Assembly: GCA_021234155.1 (NCBI GenBank)
Contig: JAJEKV010000411.1
Location: 162,096 to 226,095, forward strand
Direction of reading: 5' to 3'
Origin: Isoetes taiwanensis
Lineage: Eukaryota; Streptophyta; Lycopodiopsida; Isoetales; Isoetaceae
DNA: 64,000 nucleotides
Shown: piece after piece, positions 1 through 12,900 of the stretch
Layout: each line of letters starts with the position of its first letter
Position numbering within the stretch: the stretch's first letter is position 1
Notes under the pieces: model-generated
Told to the model about the DNA's origin: nothing
Databases searched by the model: none
Seen by the model: only the letters and a program-made list of their open reading frames with translations
Translations under genes and position numbers: made by a program

Positions 1-1400
1 TTAGAGCAAACCCTGTCCGTCCGCTCAAGTGTTTCACATAGAGGAACTTCCGTCTGAGCCAATCAGCAAGAAAAGTCAAGCAGTCACAGAGGAAAAATAA
101 AAGTTGGAAATTGCTTATTTGAAGTAGTTAAAGATTTAATTAAGATTTTTAATTTATGATTGTAACTCCTTAGAGGTAGATGAATTTTATAGATATAAGT
201 TCTATTTGAAGTACATCTTGAGACAACAACTGTGACTGCAGCATAAGTTTGTCTTATTATTTATTATCATTATAGTAAAACACGATGTAGCTTTCAAAGA
301 CTAGATTTGAGTTATTTCTAGTTGTGAACTCAAATAGAATCGTAACTATATATGGACTTGGTTATATTATTCATATACTTCATTGACCGAGGCTGTCAAT
401 CCTAGGAAATGGAGAAATTGATATGATGGTGCTCGCAAGTGCTTGAGGAGCGATTATGTGAGCAATTAAAATAGAAGAAAGAGATATTATTTAGGTCTAA
501 CTATGGATTAAATTGTTTAAGCTAAACTAGCCAAGAAGTATTATAAAAAGGTGAGACCTTTAAGGAAAGGGATAATTTACAAAAAAGGCAAAGGCCTAAT
601 AAAACATCACAATAGAGGATAGCAGATGGACATTAGCAACAACAGGGATTAGTCGCTGGGAGAGGCATCAACCAAAAGCGACAGCGACTTGCTCAGCATC
701 CCGATAGTCGTGAGATACCCCATAGCAATTTCAGACCTGCCTCCAACAATCAGCAACCCTCAAATCATGTTCTCAGCCAAGTAGATTCTTTAGAATCCTT
801 CAAGCTTTTTAATATCCCATTTTTTCATAGCAAGATCCTGAATCTTGGACTTTTAAGCATATTCTTGAAATTTGTGTGCTAACTAGAGAGATTCTCTAGC
901 ATTTCTTTGATATTTCTCCATTTCCTTTAATATTTAGTTCTTTCTCTGGGTTCTTTTGCTCAGATAACCTAGTTGAGTGGTGAGCTTTGGCCTCAAGGGC
1001 TGGATTCTGTTCTTTGAAGTGTCTTTCAATGATTATGCCTTAGATTGTGATTATTCTATTGCTAGTTAAGCCTTAGGTTCATATCAACAAAATGCAAAGA
1101 ACACTTGATCAAGTGGAAATTCACAAGCGAAGAAGAGGCCACTTGGAAAAGAAAGAGGATTTGAAGAGGGACTTTCCTCTTTGCGAATTCCTAGGCCAAG
1201 GATACATGCTATCTAGTTGAACATGCAAACATGATTATAGTCATAATTATGTGATATGTATAAACTTTCTTGACCTTGACATTTAAAATATAACTATATG
1301 TTATTGATTAAGAAGTACCTTGTTTAAATCAGAATGTTTTGTTAATCATGTTAGATCAATTGTGACGATGCGGAGGACGGTGTCCATCCCTCCTCCCACC
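1..1400. other. No gene recognised; AT-rich repeat debris
   Basis: No open frame above about 60 codons and no recognisable protein motif. The Gln/Arg-rich stretch near 625-780 could be a worn gag remnant, but this is a guess. Confidence 0.4.
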
Positions 1401-1412
1401 CACCCAAGGGGA

Positions 1413-1960
1413 GTGTAATACTCCCTGTGTTGTATGTACAACATGGGACTATTATAGAACACTTCATGTGTTGCATGTCCATGTAGGGCACTCCCTATAT
1501 CACCAAGACCCAATATCAACCCATATTGGGGGTATACCAGTGCCTTTGATATCCATTAAGACCATTTTATTGCTTAAATTTCACTCTACTACCTCTTATA
1601 CATGTACATAAAAGTTACTTCATATCTTTATACATTTACACCTACCTTTACACACTTACTTAAGATTTCCCCATTTGCTACTTTCCCTTTGGGGGCTTCT
1701 CGTTGAAACAAGCGCATTCAGCTCGGCGCATTCCTCTTCAAGCTTCAGCCTTGTTCTTGCTCTACTTTACCATAATCACGCAGCCATAGACACTACAACG
1801 TATAAATTCCTCCCCATTCTAGTGCTTTGTTAGCGACAAGTCCTTTTGTGGGTATGTGGATTGCTATGATTTTGAGCCTTTAATGTACAATCTTGTTTCC
1901 ATGCATTATTCATTGCATTTCATGGATAGATATTGTCTACAGTAAATGAATCCCTGGTCT
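1413..1960 (+). repeat. Possible 3' LTR of a Copia-like element
   Basis: A purine tract (CCCAAGGGGAG, 1402-1412) is followed by TGTAATACTCCCTGTG, the usual polypurine tract/LTR junction layout. The far end is not defined and no partner LTR lies in the window. Confidence 0.3.
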
Positions 1961-2229
1961 GAAGAGTAGTTGATGCATAAAACAGAGGTCATGAACCCAT
2001 TCAGTTCCCAAGTCAAGCACTGATGAGGAGACTGTGATTCGCTGCTTTCGCTAGTTGGGAATGCTATGAAGGATAAGGCGGTTATAGTCCTTATGTATTA
2101 GGTTTTGTATTTTATTTTATTTTATTTTTTTGTATACTATGCCATGGTTCCATTTATGTAGATTTAGTTATAATTGGTTTGTAATGTGGATGCAGATGCT
2201 CTTCCTCCTCCTGGAGTTGTGGCAAGTCT

Positions 2230-2763
2230 TTTCGTTTAGTATTCTACCTGCGTAGCCATTTGCCCATGAAAAAGCGCAGATTCATCGCCTTAATTCACAT
2301 GGGTGCACATCGTCTCCGAATTGAGACAAGCAGATGGATTGGGGAGCCATGTCAAGATAGCCTTTGTCAATGCTGCCAAGTAGGAGTCATTGAAGACGAA
2401 TGTCACACTCTTCAAAGATGTCCAGTGTATGATCGAATATGGACACGCTACGCTGAGTTGGTCAGGCCCGACCAGGCGCTACATGTGATTGTGGCGGCTT
2501 CAGTGCAGTTGCTGAGATTATATATTTAGGTCGTTGATATGCGGGCTCGGCTATGTCTTCGGACAATCACTTAACATGTACATATTCATGATGTAAATTT
2601 GTATAGTTTATCAGCATTCTTATTACTGCCACAGTTTTTACCCTCAAAAATCCTTCCAGTCAGGGGTTTTTTAATCCAAACAGTAATATGTCTTATTGCA
2701 CTCCTCCATTGAGTCCCGTAAGCTGATTGGTCTCTGTGGACAACAATTTAATTCAATTCAATT
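2230..2763 (+). mobile_element. LINE 3' fragment (C-terminal end of ORF2)
   Basis: The frame 2260-2529 reads ALIHMGAHRLRIETSRWIG, then CQDSLCQCC and EDECHTLQRCPVYDRIW: a C..C...H..C pattern of the zf-RVT tail found at the end of plant LINE ORF2. It ends in an AATTC-rich tail (TTTAATTCAATTCAATTTG, 2747-2765), as the LINE at 58.1 kb ends in ATTCT repeats. Confidence 0.65.
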
Positions 2764-2769
2764 TGAAGG

Positions 2770-3870
2770 TCTTGTGTTCAAATCTCTCTTGGGACATTGG
2801 GAACCATCATATGTCCTTATAGGATGACGCTATGTGATATGACATGAAAAATACTATCTATCTATCTATATTTATGGTATTTCTTAGCCAACTATCTCGC
2901 AGTAGCTTCTTTGTCGCTCAATTATTGGACACCACCACAAACTATGCTCACCCTGGGGAATTTATATTTGATTAACATATAACCCTAAGAGTTCATGAGA
3001 GGTCGGTTTTTGGGGCCATTTGCATTCGTACACTTAGGGGTTTTGGGTGTTTCTAAACAGTGATTTAGTATAAATTTTATATGGGGATTCAGTTTGCCTT
3101 TCAAAAATGCATACACAAGAAGGGTGTTTTGGCCAACCTTCAAAAGCAGCTGCCATACCCCGCTCTATGTATAAGTGCATCCCCCGAGGCTCTCTCATAG
3201 CTTGAACTTCAAATTGATTTATAATCTATTAGAGAAGCATGTAAATGCCATGCTCAATCGTCTTCTCTGCACTTCACCCTATACCAGAGATTCCTAATGC
3301 AGAAAGCGTGAAGCTTTCCTATGTAAACAAGAAATAGCCATTCTTCTGTGATAGCTTCGTAGCTTATATTAGGGGCATTTTCCCAATATGTCAAAATATT
3401 GAGGCATTTTAACAAATACTCCAAAATACAGTGGTATCTTTTAATTTTCCCTTCCTTTTGTTGTTTGTGGGTTTTCTTTTATCATTTTAATGTCAAGATA
3501 TTGTTTCACCTACAAAAAGGACAATTTCCAGAAGCAAAAAATGGCGATTTGTTTCTAGAATTTATGATGAATGAAAAGCAGCAACAATATTGGGAGCATA
3601 GATTGTAATGTCAAAGTAAATTTTTCAGAATCCAAATACCTAGAAAAAGGAAATCTGTCTTGCTGAGATCGTAAATCACATCTTTCATCCATATCAAAAC
3701 TATAAGAGTGACGAGTGGAAACGAGCAACAACATTGGGAAAGGAAAGCATTCCTTCAACAATGGCCTTTGGTTTTTGTCATTGCTATTGAGGAGAAGGAA
3801 AACACACATAAAAAAAAATATAACGTTATCAGTTAGAAATTATCTCTGTTCTTTGTGTAAAAACTGAACC
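2770..3870. other. 3' flank of the SDP-like gene; no other gene seen
   Basis: Probably contains the gene's 3' UTR just below 3875. Two frames of 69 and 84 codons near 3400-3800 overlap on opposite strands and show no domain. Confidence 0.4.
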
Positions 3871-3874
3871 TAAA

Positions 3875-3949
3875 TTAACCAAAGGTGTTAGTTGAGGCTT
3901 GAATAAGTTCTTTCATCATTTCACGATCTAAAGATGATTGGACCAAAAT
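3875..3949 (-). CDS. SDP: SDP-like exon 13 (stop codon)
   Basis: 75 nt including TAA, with a strong acceptor, TTTTTCTAG. It encodes ILVQSSLDREMMKELIQAST and a short tail. A nearer AG (CATCTTTAG) was discarded because it breaks frame. Confidence 0.8.
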   Translation of the reverse strand: MLVQSSLDREMMKELIQASTNTFG

Positions 3950-6900
3950 CTAGAAAAACAAAGAGATAAGTGAAGAAAAAGATCTATACAATGGACAATA
4001 AAGTAAATGTAAATTAACAAAGGATGACTACCTCCTGAATTTCGTTGCCAAGCCTTGCCACAATTTTATAGCTATTGTCTACTGAAGTTGACAAGTAGAC
4101 CTAAACAATACAATCAAAATTTAATGTCATTACTGTACACTGGCATTTACAGTCTACAATGGTTTCCATATAAACAGTATTCCCTTTAGGCTAAGGTGAA
4201 GAGGTTGCCCGCACATCCCACTCCTTCCCTAAGGGCGTAACAAATTCTCCCTCCCAAGAAACAGACAGAACCTATTCTTGTTCAAGTAGATATAAGACCA
4301 GGTTTATGAGGGGTGAGAATCACATTACCTGTTCATACTACTAAGATAGATAAGCTCAACCCCAAAGTTCCCAAGAGGCAGAGGGAGGAGAGAAGAACAG
4401 ATAAGGGTTGTATGGCTGACCCATAAGTGATGTTGTTACCATCATTCTGGTTGAACTACATTTGCAATGTTTGGTTTGACGCAAGTTCCATGGCTTCGGA
4501 TCTGATTTGGCAATACTAGAACTACCCAAAAGCTTTCACTCAAACTTGTGACAGAATGTGAACACTAAATCTCAAAGCTTTCATTTGTGTAGGACTGAAT
4601 TGCAAGAACCCCTCAATATTTGGTCTTTGGAAATATTTGTTCACCTTTCATATATTAGGAAAGTGAATTTTTCATATAATACTACCTGAAAATTCAGGGG
4701 CTATCATTGAACATTTTTGTCTTCAATAAAAGAGCAACGACTCGGCTTACCTGAAAATTAGGTGCTACCGATGAACTCTTCAATCTTCTACCCCTAACAA
4801 CAACTTGGACTCCTCCTGCATTTTCCAGTTTATCCAGAAACCCCTTGAATTCACGGGGCTGTATAACCTAAATATGAAAGTATCAGCCGTGAGTATAAGA
4901 GGGAAGGGCTGCCAGTGGTTCTTTTAGCTAAATACCACTTATCACGACCTAGTTGAATGCAAAACAAGCATCATATGTTTTGAACCTGTTATTAGCTGTG
5001 AGTATAACCTAGGAGAGAAGGGTTGCCAATGGTTCTTTTAGCAAATTACCACTTTATCACATTTTAACAGGCCTAGTTGAATGTAAAACAAGCATTATAT
5101 GTTTTGAACCTGTTAGCATCTCTTGGCCTTCTGTGTTCATGTCAGTATAAATAACATTTATTTCAATCTGAACTAGATATAAGGTATTGCACCTCAACAG
5201 CTTGTTAAAATGTGCATTTTTCTTTTTATAAGCCACAGTTAAGATTTTAGCTTAGCACCACAACTCTAGTAATGTTAGCACTGGTCATTCGTATGTTGCC
5301 CATGGACAATCAGCATGATTATCTAAGCTGCTCCTGTCCTTCGCCATTCACTATTCAAAGAGCTTTCTGAGACCAAAAAAAATACCTCTATATCCTGTTC
5401 AACAAGACCATTATTTCCGGTCTGAAATTGATTATTGCCTTCCAATAAGGACTCTAATGTTTCTTGCAGAGGATCCGACTGCAGAAGAATTGATCATAAA
5501 AAAGAAGGTTATTACATATCAGTCACATATTTAACTGTAAATGCTAACCATATAACCAACTTATGGTATTGTCACATATGTCATTGACACCAGATATTCA
5601 ACCATAATCAGTTCCTTTCGATAGACAGAAGGAAAGATCTCCTAATGAACGGTAAGTAGGCCGATGGCAACTGCATTCAACAGAAAAAGGAGCAAAACAT
5701 GAACATATATTATTGGTGTCTTAGCTAGAGTGGTTGGAATATAACACCACCACGAGGAGTAGCTTTCTGTGTTTCAGCTCAATATAAAGTAAAGGCTGTA
5801 GTAGGATTACTCGAATTATCATAATCTTTGGCCGACGGTTCGAAATTAATTCTAAGAGAACCTGTTTTGCCGAGTAGTGCTAATTACCCCCCCTTCAGAA
5901 AAATCTGTGCCTATAGCAAAGCAACAAAACCTCTTTCCATGCTGTATAAAATCTATGGAAGACAAGTCAGATGAACAAGATCATCAGCAGGGGTTTGTGA
6001 TATCGAACTTAATCACATTCTGGACTCCTATAATTTCTATTGTGTCTTCTTGTTAGTGCCAGAACTATCAGTTTATAAAAGAGAAATTAAGTTGGAAGAA
6101 AACTGCATACCCCATAGACAAACCTTAAGCAGCATGGCATCCACACCATACCAAGATTGTACACAGGCATGAAAAAATATAGGAGGACTATGAAATCTGA
6201 AGAATACACACAGCAATACTAAATCTGCAATATGGAATACAATCTTTTGGAAATCTTTTGATTATCAATAAAGCAAATTAGTATTTTTGACATAATCACT
6301 TCTTACATCTTTTGTCACCATATTTTCTTATGGGAAATCATTCAGCAGAGATGACAAAATATCAATTCCAAAGTGGTAATAGGTACAGCTACTTACATTC
6401 ATTTGTTTCATTGAAAGGTTGATCCGCTCAAGGTTATAATCAAGACCGCAGACTTTGACTTTGATCTCCTGAGAAATAACTTTTGTGTTATAACATGTCT
6501 AAACAAAGTCTCCCATCAGCATGAAAATAGGATTGAAGTATTTCTTATTCCACATCGCAAATCAGCAGTAGCAGCAAAATGGCACGTTATAATTATGGTG
6601 CCAGATAATAGTGCATAAACAGATCACAAAGCCTGGAAGCATGAACAACTCTAATAAAAAGCAATCCTGTAAATAAGGCTGGTGAAGGAAGGATTGTTAT
6701 TCCTTGATCTTTATAGGCTCGAGAAGGAAGTAGTTGAAAAGTCCGGCCACTATTAATCCAAAATATCACAAGATAGGTGATTAATTGACCTATTATAGTA
6801 AAGGCTGAGAACTTGAATGCGCTGGACCCCTGATCAATGATTCCAAAACAGCAGATACAAATACAAAATCTCCCTTTTAAACCATGACATACCCTGTAGC

Positions 6901-9900
6901 TATCGAATGAAAATTCCTTACCCAGAGTTGAAATTTGACCTAAATGCGGCAAGGATCCATTGGAAGAACAAATGCCATAAAGGTCATAGATTACGAAGCA
7001 TTACTGTGATGGTGAACACATTTTTCTACATGGGCCAGCTGTGCTCTTATGAATGATATTCTAATTCTCCTACCATTAACATAGTCATAGGAAAGATCTA
7101 TTGTAATTAAAGTTACAGGCTACCATAAAAACCGTCAACAAATATACCTGGCCCACATGCACTAGAGAAGCTGGGCTCGTTGATAGGTGCCAGGAAAGTT
7201 CTGACTTGTGTATTGGTAGCGTAACTCCTTGCAACTGCAAGATGTATCTCTCTGCTTTCCATCTTTCATATTAAAAGAGCCAACTAATTGCCAAATCATT
7301 AGAAGAGACAAATATAACCTCTACACGGATGCCTAAATCATCGATCTTGGAGACCATGCAAGTTACCACATCTCCAACTTTTAAACGCCCCTAACAAAAG
7401 AGTCAAGCAAATTGAATACATAATTAGCAGGAACATTAGAATCATGTTTAATAAACCACCAATACCAACTGCATAATAGACTATTACCATCAATGTTTAT
7501 AGAGGCATAACGAACAGGCAAGTTGGATAAACTCCTATTTCCATATGTATTAATAAGCTACTATTCTGTTGTGACTAAACTTCAACTGAATTCAGACCTG
7601 CTAGCTTGTCGCAGAGTTCCTTTGTTGAAAATATTCAAGTTCCCTTATACATTACGAACATGATGATTTTCCTTCATCCTATTAAATCTTCTATTTCCAA
7701 TACAAGATAAGTGTCCCTCCTTTGTTTCTGAGATGGTCATAGGAAACAATATATGCTAGAGAAAGAATTGTCAAAAATGACTCTCCTCCTTTCTCAAAAT
7801 GCAACTTAGCTTCTCTCATAGCTGTGGAATCGAAACTAAAATGCAACTTGGTCTCTACAACCAACAGCAGGTAGTGTCTCAATGTGCAGCCAAGCATTAT
7901 TAGGAAGATTCTAAGTTCAAAAAGTGCAACCTGCTATTAAAATTTATGCACCTTATTGTCTTAGACTTCTGCATTTCCCAGCTATTATCTATGACCACCC
8001 AGTAACCAATTTCATTTCATTGTTTGGGAACTATGCTGGAGAGATTAAATTGTTCACTGTCCAGTCTATCAAGGTTTTGCATTTAGCAACACATATCACT
8101 TCTTAAGAACAATTTCATTATCTTGTTACTCTATAGATTATCTGCATTCATTCAGATTGTTCACTTAATGCTTGTGAGTGGAATAATTGCTGTTAGCAAA
8201 TAACACATGTCATGTGTCACTATTCATAGATGACTAGGCATGCCACCTAGGTGTTGCTGACATGGCTCTCCTATAAAGCCATAGTCACGCTTTATTGTTG
8301 TTCATTCAGAGTTCACGCACTAGACTAGCTAGATCGTCTATCTCATTCTATCCTTGCATAGTCGTCTTCATCCTATTCATATTCAGTCATATCTTCATGG
8401 TATCAGAGCTTAATGCGAGGAGGAAATCGAGTGCCGAATCTTAGCAGGTGGGATCAGAACGAGTTTTTTTTTCGGGTCTGATAAGGAGGAATTCGAATTG
8501 ATTCAAATTCGAATTTGAATCGTTCGTTGAAATCAAATTTCGTCAACTTCTAGGGCTGGATGTGATACACGTCAGCTAGAATATCCCTTAGCTTGCTGGA
8601 TTCTCTCTTTTCTTTTGACATTTGGTCAAAACTACGTGAAGAACATCCGATCACAATTCTTTGATAATCCTTTCTCCCTCAATCCGTGATTCCTTCTTGG
8701 CTCTGTTCAATTTGAACTGTTCGGATCTGCATTCTTTTCACCACAAATGGCTACAGATGCCAATTCTTGGAAATACTTTATTCACCCTGTGTTAGATATT
8801 GACAATTATTTCACATGGCAAGACGCCTTTGAAACCAATCATAATTTGAGAGGTTTGAGAACTGTTTTTCAACCCAAATGGAACCCTACTTCACCTGATG
8901 ATTTGGAAAACGATTTCATGGCTTTGAATCATCTCAAAGCATGTATTTATCCAGATTTTCAGAGAGATATTCGAGGGTATACAACTTTTACCCCAGCATT
9001 TAATTTTCTGCATAAGAATTGCATTCAGGCAGGTGAAGGTCAGCAACTTGGTAGTCAAAGCCAAATGGATAATCTCAGGTTGGAAACTTGCACTAATATG
9101 CGAGATTATCTGCAACAATTGAAAGCATTGAAGGAAAAATTGCTTGCTGCAGGCAGTACTCTATCAGATTTGTCTCTCATCCAGTATGCTCTCAAAGGTC
9201 TGCCTCGTGAATATGAAAATGTCTCTGATGATTACAAGCTCCAAGATAAGATCACTATCTCTTTGGCGCTGGCGCCTATTTTCTAGGCGCTGACCTAAAA
9301 CTGCCGCATGACCTAATTCCGGATTTCAACTATCCAGATTGATGGATACTCCTTCGAAACCCTTTTTGGGTGCTCCAGATTTGGAACAGGCCAATTATAG
9401 CCCTTTTACTGGTCCAGAATTGACACTTTCGGCATTGCAGAAACGGATGGAATTTTTTGAGATGCATATTATTGAACTCTCCAAGAAGGCACGTAATTTT
9501 GATATGCTCCAGCAGACAGTAGCAAGCATGATTCCACGGATTGAGGCCTTGGAGAAGTCATGGAAAAAGAATTTAACCAGGCCAACCTGGATGAATTGGA
9601 GAACATTAAATCTGAAATTGCAGTAATAAGGAAGCTGCCATCAATTGAAGGATTAAAACAGATTGAGTTGGAGCTCCACTCCCATCGAGAAGAAACTTCT
9701 AGATGGGTGGATATTGTCAAAAAGCCAGCAAAGGAGACAATCAATGCCACATTAGAGGAGGAAAGGAAAAGATCTTTGAAAGCATGCAATATCAGAGTCC
9801 TTGGGCTTGACATGACCGCTGATCCCCTCGATGTTGCAATTGAGTTTGTGACCAATACTTTAGGCATCTCTGATCATAACATTGAAGCTGCATGGAGCGT

Positions 9901-12900
9901 AAACAAGGGCAACCCAAGAGGGCAGCCTTTAATTATTAAGTTTAAGACCTTGGAAGATAGATTGAATGCCCTCAAGAATAGGAGAAAACTTGCAACAGTT
10001 CCTAAAGTCTTCATGGATGAAGATCTCACTCCAATGCAGGTTGAGCACAAAAAGAGATGTCTGCAAGAGGTTGCAGAAGCTCGAAAAGACCCAACCAAAT
10101 GGGCTGTCTATAGAGATGGCCGAGTCATCATCCGCGACAAGATCCACAAATAGGAACTAAGGGTCTATGAGACCATCAAATCCTTGGCTATGGCAGCATG
10201 GAACTGTTATGGGACCTTAAGATCAGATCCAGGTGGTCTTACGGACCTTGTCAAAGATAGAGATATTATCTTTTTGTCAGAAACACATGAAACAACAGAA
10301 ACAGGTCTCCCAGATGTGTCGGGTTACACTTGGGACTCCGTCTACAGAAGCAAGAAGAAAGGTAAACGAGGATCAGGAGGGGTAGCAGTCCTTTACAAAT
10401 CAGAATTATCAGGAATCATTTCCATAGTAAAAAGGATGAAGCAGCAAGGTTTTTGTGGGTCAAGATAAGAACTTCTCCAGGAGATTACATATACACTGCT
10501 GCATGCTACTTCCCCTCAAAATTCTGATTATGCTGATGTGGATACCCAAGAAGGCCTCTCCTTACATGGCTTTATTTGATGATATCACTGAATTCTCTAA
10601 GCGAGGCAAAATTCTGCTCGTGGGTGACTTTAATGCGAGAACAGCGGATGCCCAAGTTCAATTGATGGATTTTGAAAGTGATCCTGTCTTACTGCCATCC
10701 TTATCTCCTGTTGAAACCCATACCATGCGAAAGTCAGCTGATGGTATCGGAGATTACTAGGTATGGGCACTTCCTTTGGGAATTTGGACAGATGCATAAT
10801 CTTGTCATTTACAATGGGATGCAACACTGGCGGGTTCATCCAACTATACCTGTAATCCTCAAAGCGGCGGGCATAGTGTAGTGGATTATCTGATGGGGTC
10901 TCCAGCCTTGGCAAAAGAGATCGAGAAGTTTTCAGTTCCACCTCAACCACCCACTGGGGACCATTCTCCTCTCCTCTTTTGCCTCAAAATGTGTTTTGAG
11001 TTGGACAAAAGCTTGTCTCAGGAACCACCCTACTTCCGTTTTGAGTTTGACCACTCTCTTGATCTCATCTATAACCTTGAGCTTGACACACGATTGAGGG
11101 ACATCCATATCTTTCATAATGTGGAAGAAAAGGCCACGTTGCTCACATCTGCTATACACCAAGCCTGCATAAACACTTTCCCACACAAGCTTTGTTCCTT
11201 CGGTAAACGACGTGCACAGATGCCTCAAAACACTTGGTATGATGAAGAAATGCAAAAATCTTCACAAGCAGCTCAAGGAAGAGTTGGCAGCCTGCTCTTC
11301 TACAGCTATTGCGACTAGGAAAGCATACAAAAAGCTGATCCGCATGAAAAAAAGAGCATATATAAAGCAGGTGAGGGAAGACATGCTTAACATGCTTTAC
11401 AGTAATAAATCGGCTAAATTTTGGCAGAAGCTTCATGCTCGGAAATCTGATTTGCCTCTTAAAGACCCAAAAGTGTGGACCACTTATGCTCGAACGCTCC
11501 TAGATGTGGGAAAAGCAGATTTGCTTGACATTGGATTGCAGCCCCAGCCCCAATCCTCCTCTCTTTTCTCCACTTCCCTTATCCGAGAAGCTATAAGCAA
11601 ATTGAACACTGGAAAAGCAAAAGATTGTGAGGATTTGCAGGCTGAATTTTTGATCCATGGAATGGATACCCTTGCGCCTATTGTGGCAGATTTATTCAAT
11701 GAGATAATATGCTCAAGCTTTCCAAAAGCATGGACCATTAATATCATCAAGCCAATTTTTAAGGCCGGAGACCCAATGAATCCAAACAACTACCATTTAT
11801 AATGATTGGACATGTCATGGCAAGATTATATGGATGTGCATTGGACTTGATTATCAGTGAATATGCGGAGATAAATCTCCTTAGAGCAAAGGGCCAGGCT
11901 GGTTTCAGGAGGAGTTTCTCAACAATAGATCATATCTTTACCTTACGGTCAATCATTGAGGAAGCTAAAGCAAAGAAAACAAAAGTTTATTGTTGCTTTG
12001 TGGATTTCCGCAAAGCTTTTAAAGCTTTTGATACGGTCCCTCGGAATCGCCTATTTCATAGACTTACTGAACTTGGATTGTCACATCAAGTCATATGGGC
12101 CATTTTGATGCTCTATGAAAATGTTTTGGGAAGAATTAAAGTGCCCGGGGGCTGGTCGGATGACATAAGCAGCACAATTGGGGTTAAACAGGGCTGTCCC
12201 TTATCCCCTACACTCTTCGGTTTGTACATTGACGAGCTGGAAAGCTTCAGAGCAGCACTTGGAGGTGCGGATCTGCTTTAGCTGATGAATGCATATCCAT
12301 CCTTCTATATGCGGATGATGTGGTACTTATATCTTCTTCTCCTGAGGGCCTTCAGCATCATTTAATGGCACTTGAGAAATTTTGCGCTCAAAGAGAGCTT
12401 AAAGTGAACTTGGACAAAACAAAAGTGATGGTTTTCAACACATCACGTGCTTGCATGCATCGCAGCAGCTTCTTTTTCATGAATCAACAAGTGGAAGTGG
12501 TCTCTCATTATACTTCTCTCTCATTATACTTACTTAGGGGTGCAATTTAAGGGTCCCGTCTTTAGCATGAAAGACGCAGCATATGACAGGCTCACAAAGG
12601 GATATGCCTCGCTTGCAATGCTAGAGAAGAAATGTTTCAAAGCAGATTTTCAGGATGTCCCAGCAAAGATTCATCTTTTCAATACCTTAGTTAGACCAGC
12701 TGCTCTATATGGAGCTTTGATGTGGGGAATGGATATGACAGCCAAAGAATGGGGTCATATAGAAAGACTGCAAATTTATTTTCTGTCCAAAATGATTATG
12801 AGCAAAGCATCTGTGCCACATTCAATCATATTGGCAGAATTTTCAACCACTCCGCTTCAACTGGACGCAGCATTCCAGTTAGTCTCCTTTTGCATAAAAG

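Noticed and set aside
6593..6952. 119-codon minus-strand frame in the SDP-like gene region
   Set aside because: It lies within the intron between exons 8 and 9 and shows no domain or splice support.
9874..10147. Minus-strand frames opposite the LINE ORF1
   Set aside because: Shadows of the plus-strand ORF1 with no motif of their own.
12305..12328. YADD reverse transcriptase as a retron or diversity-generating system
   Set aside because: Flanking endonuclease and ORF1 show an ordinary LINE.
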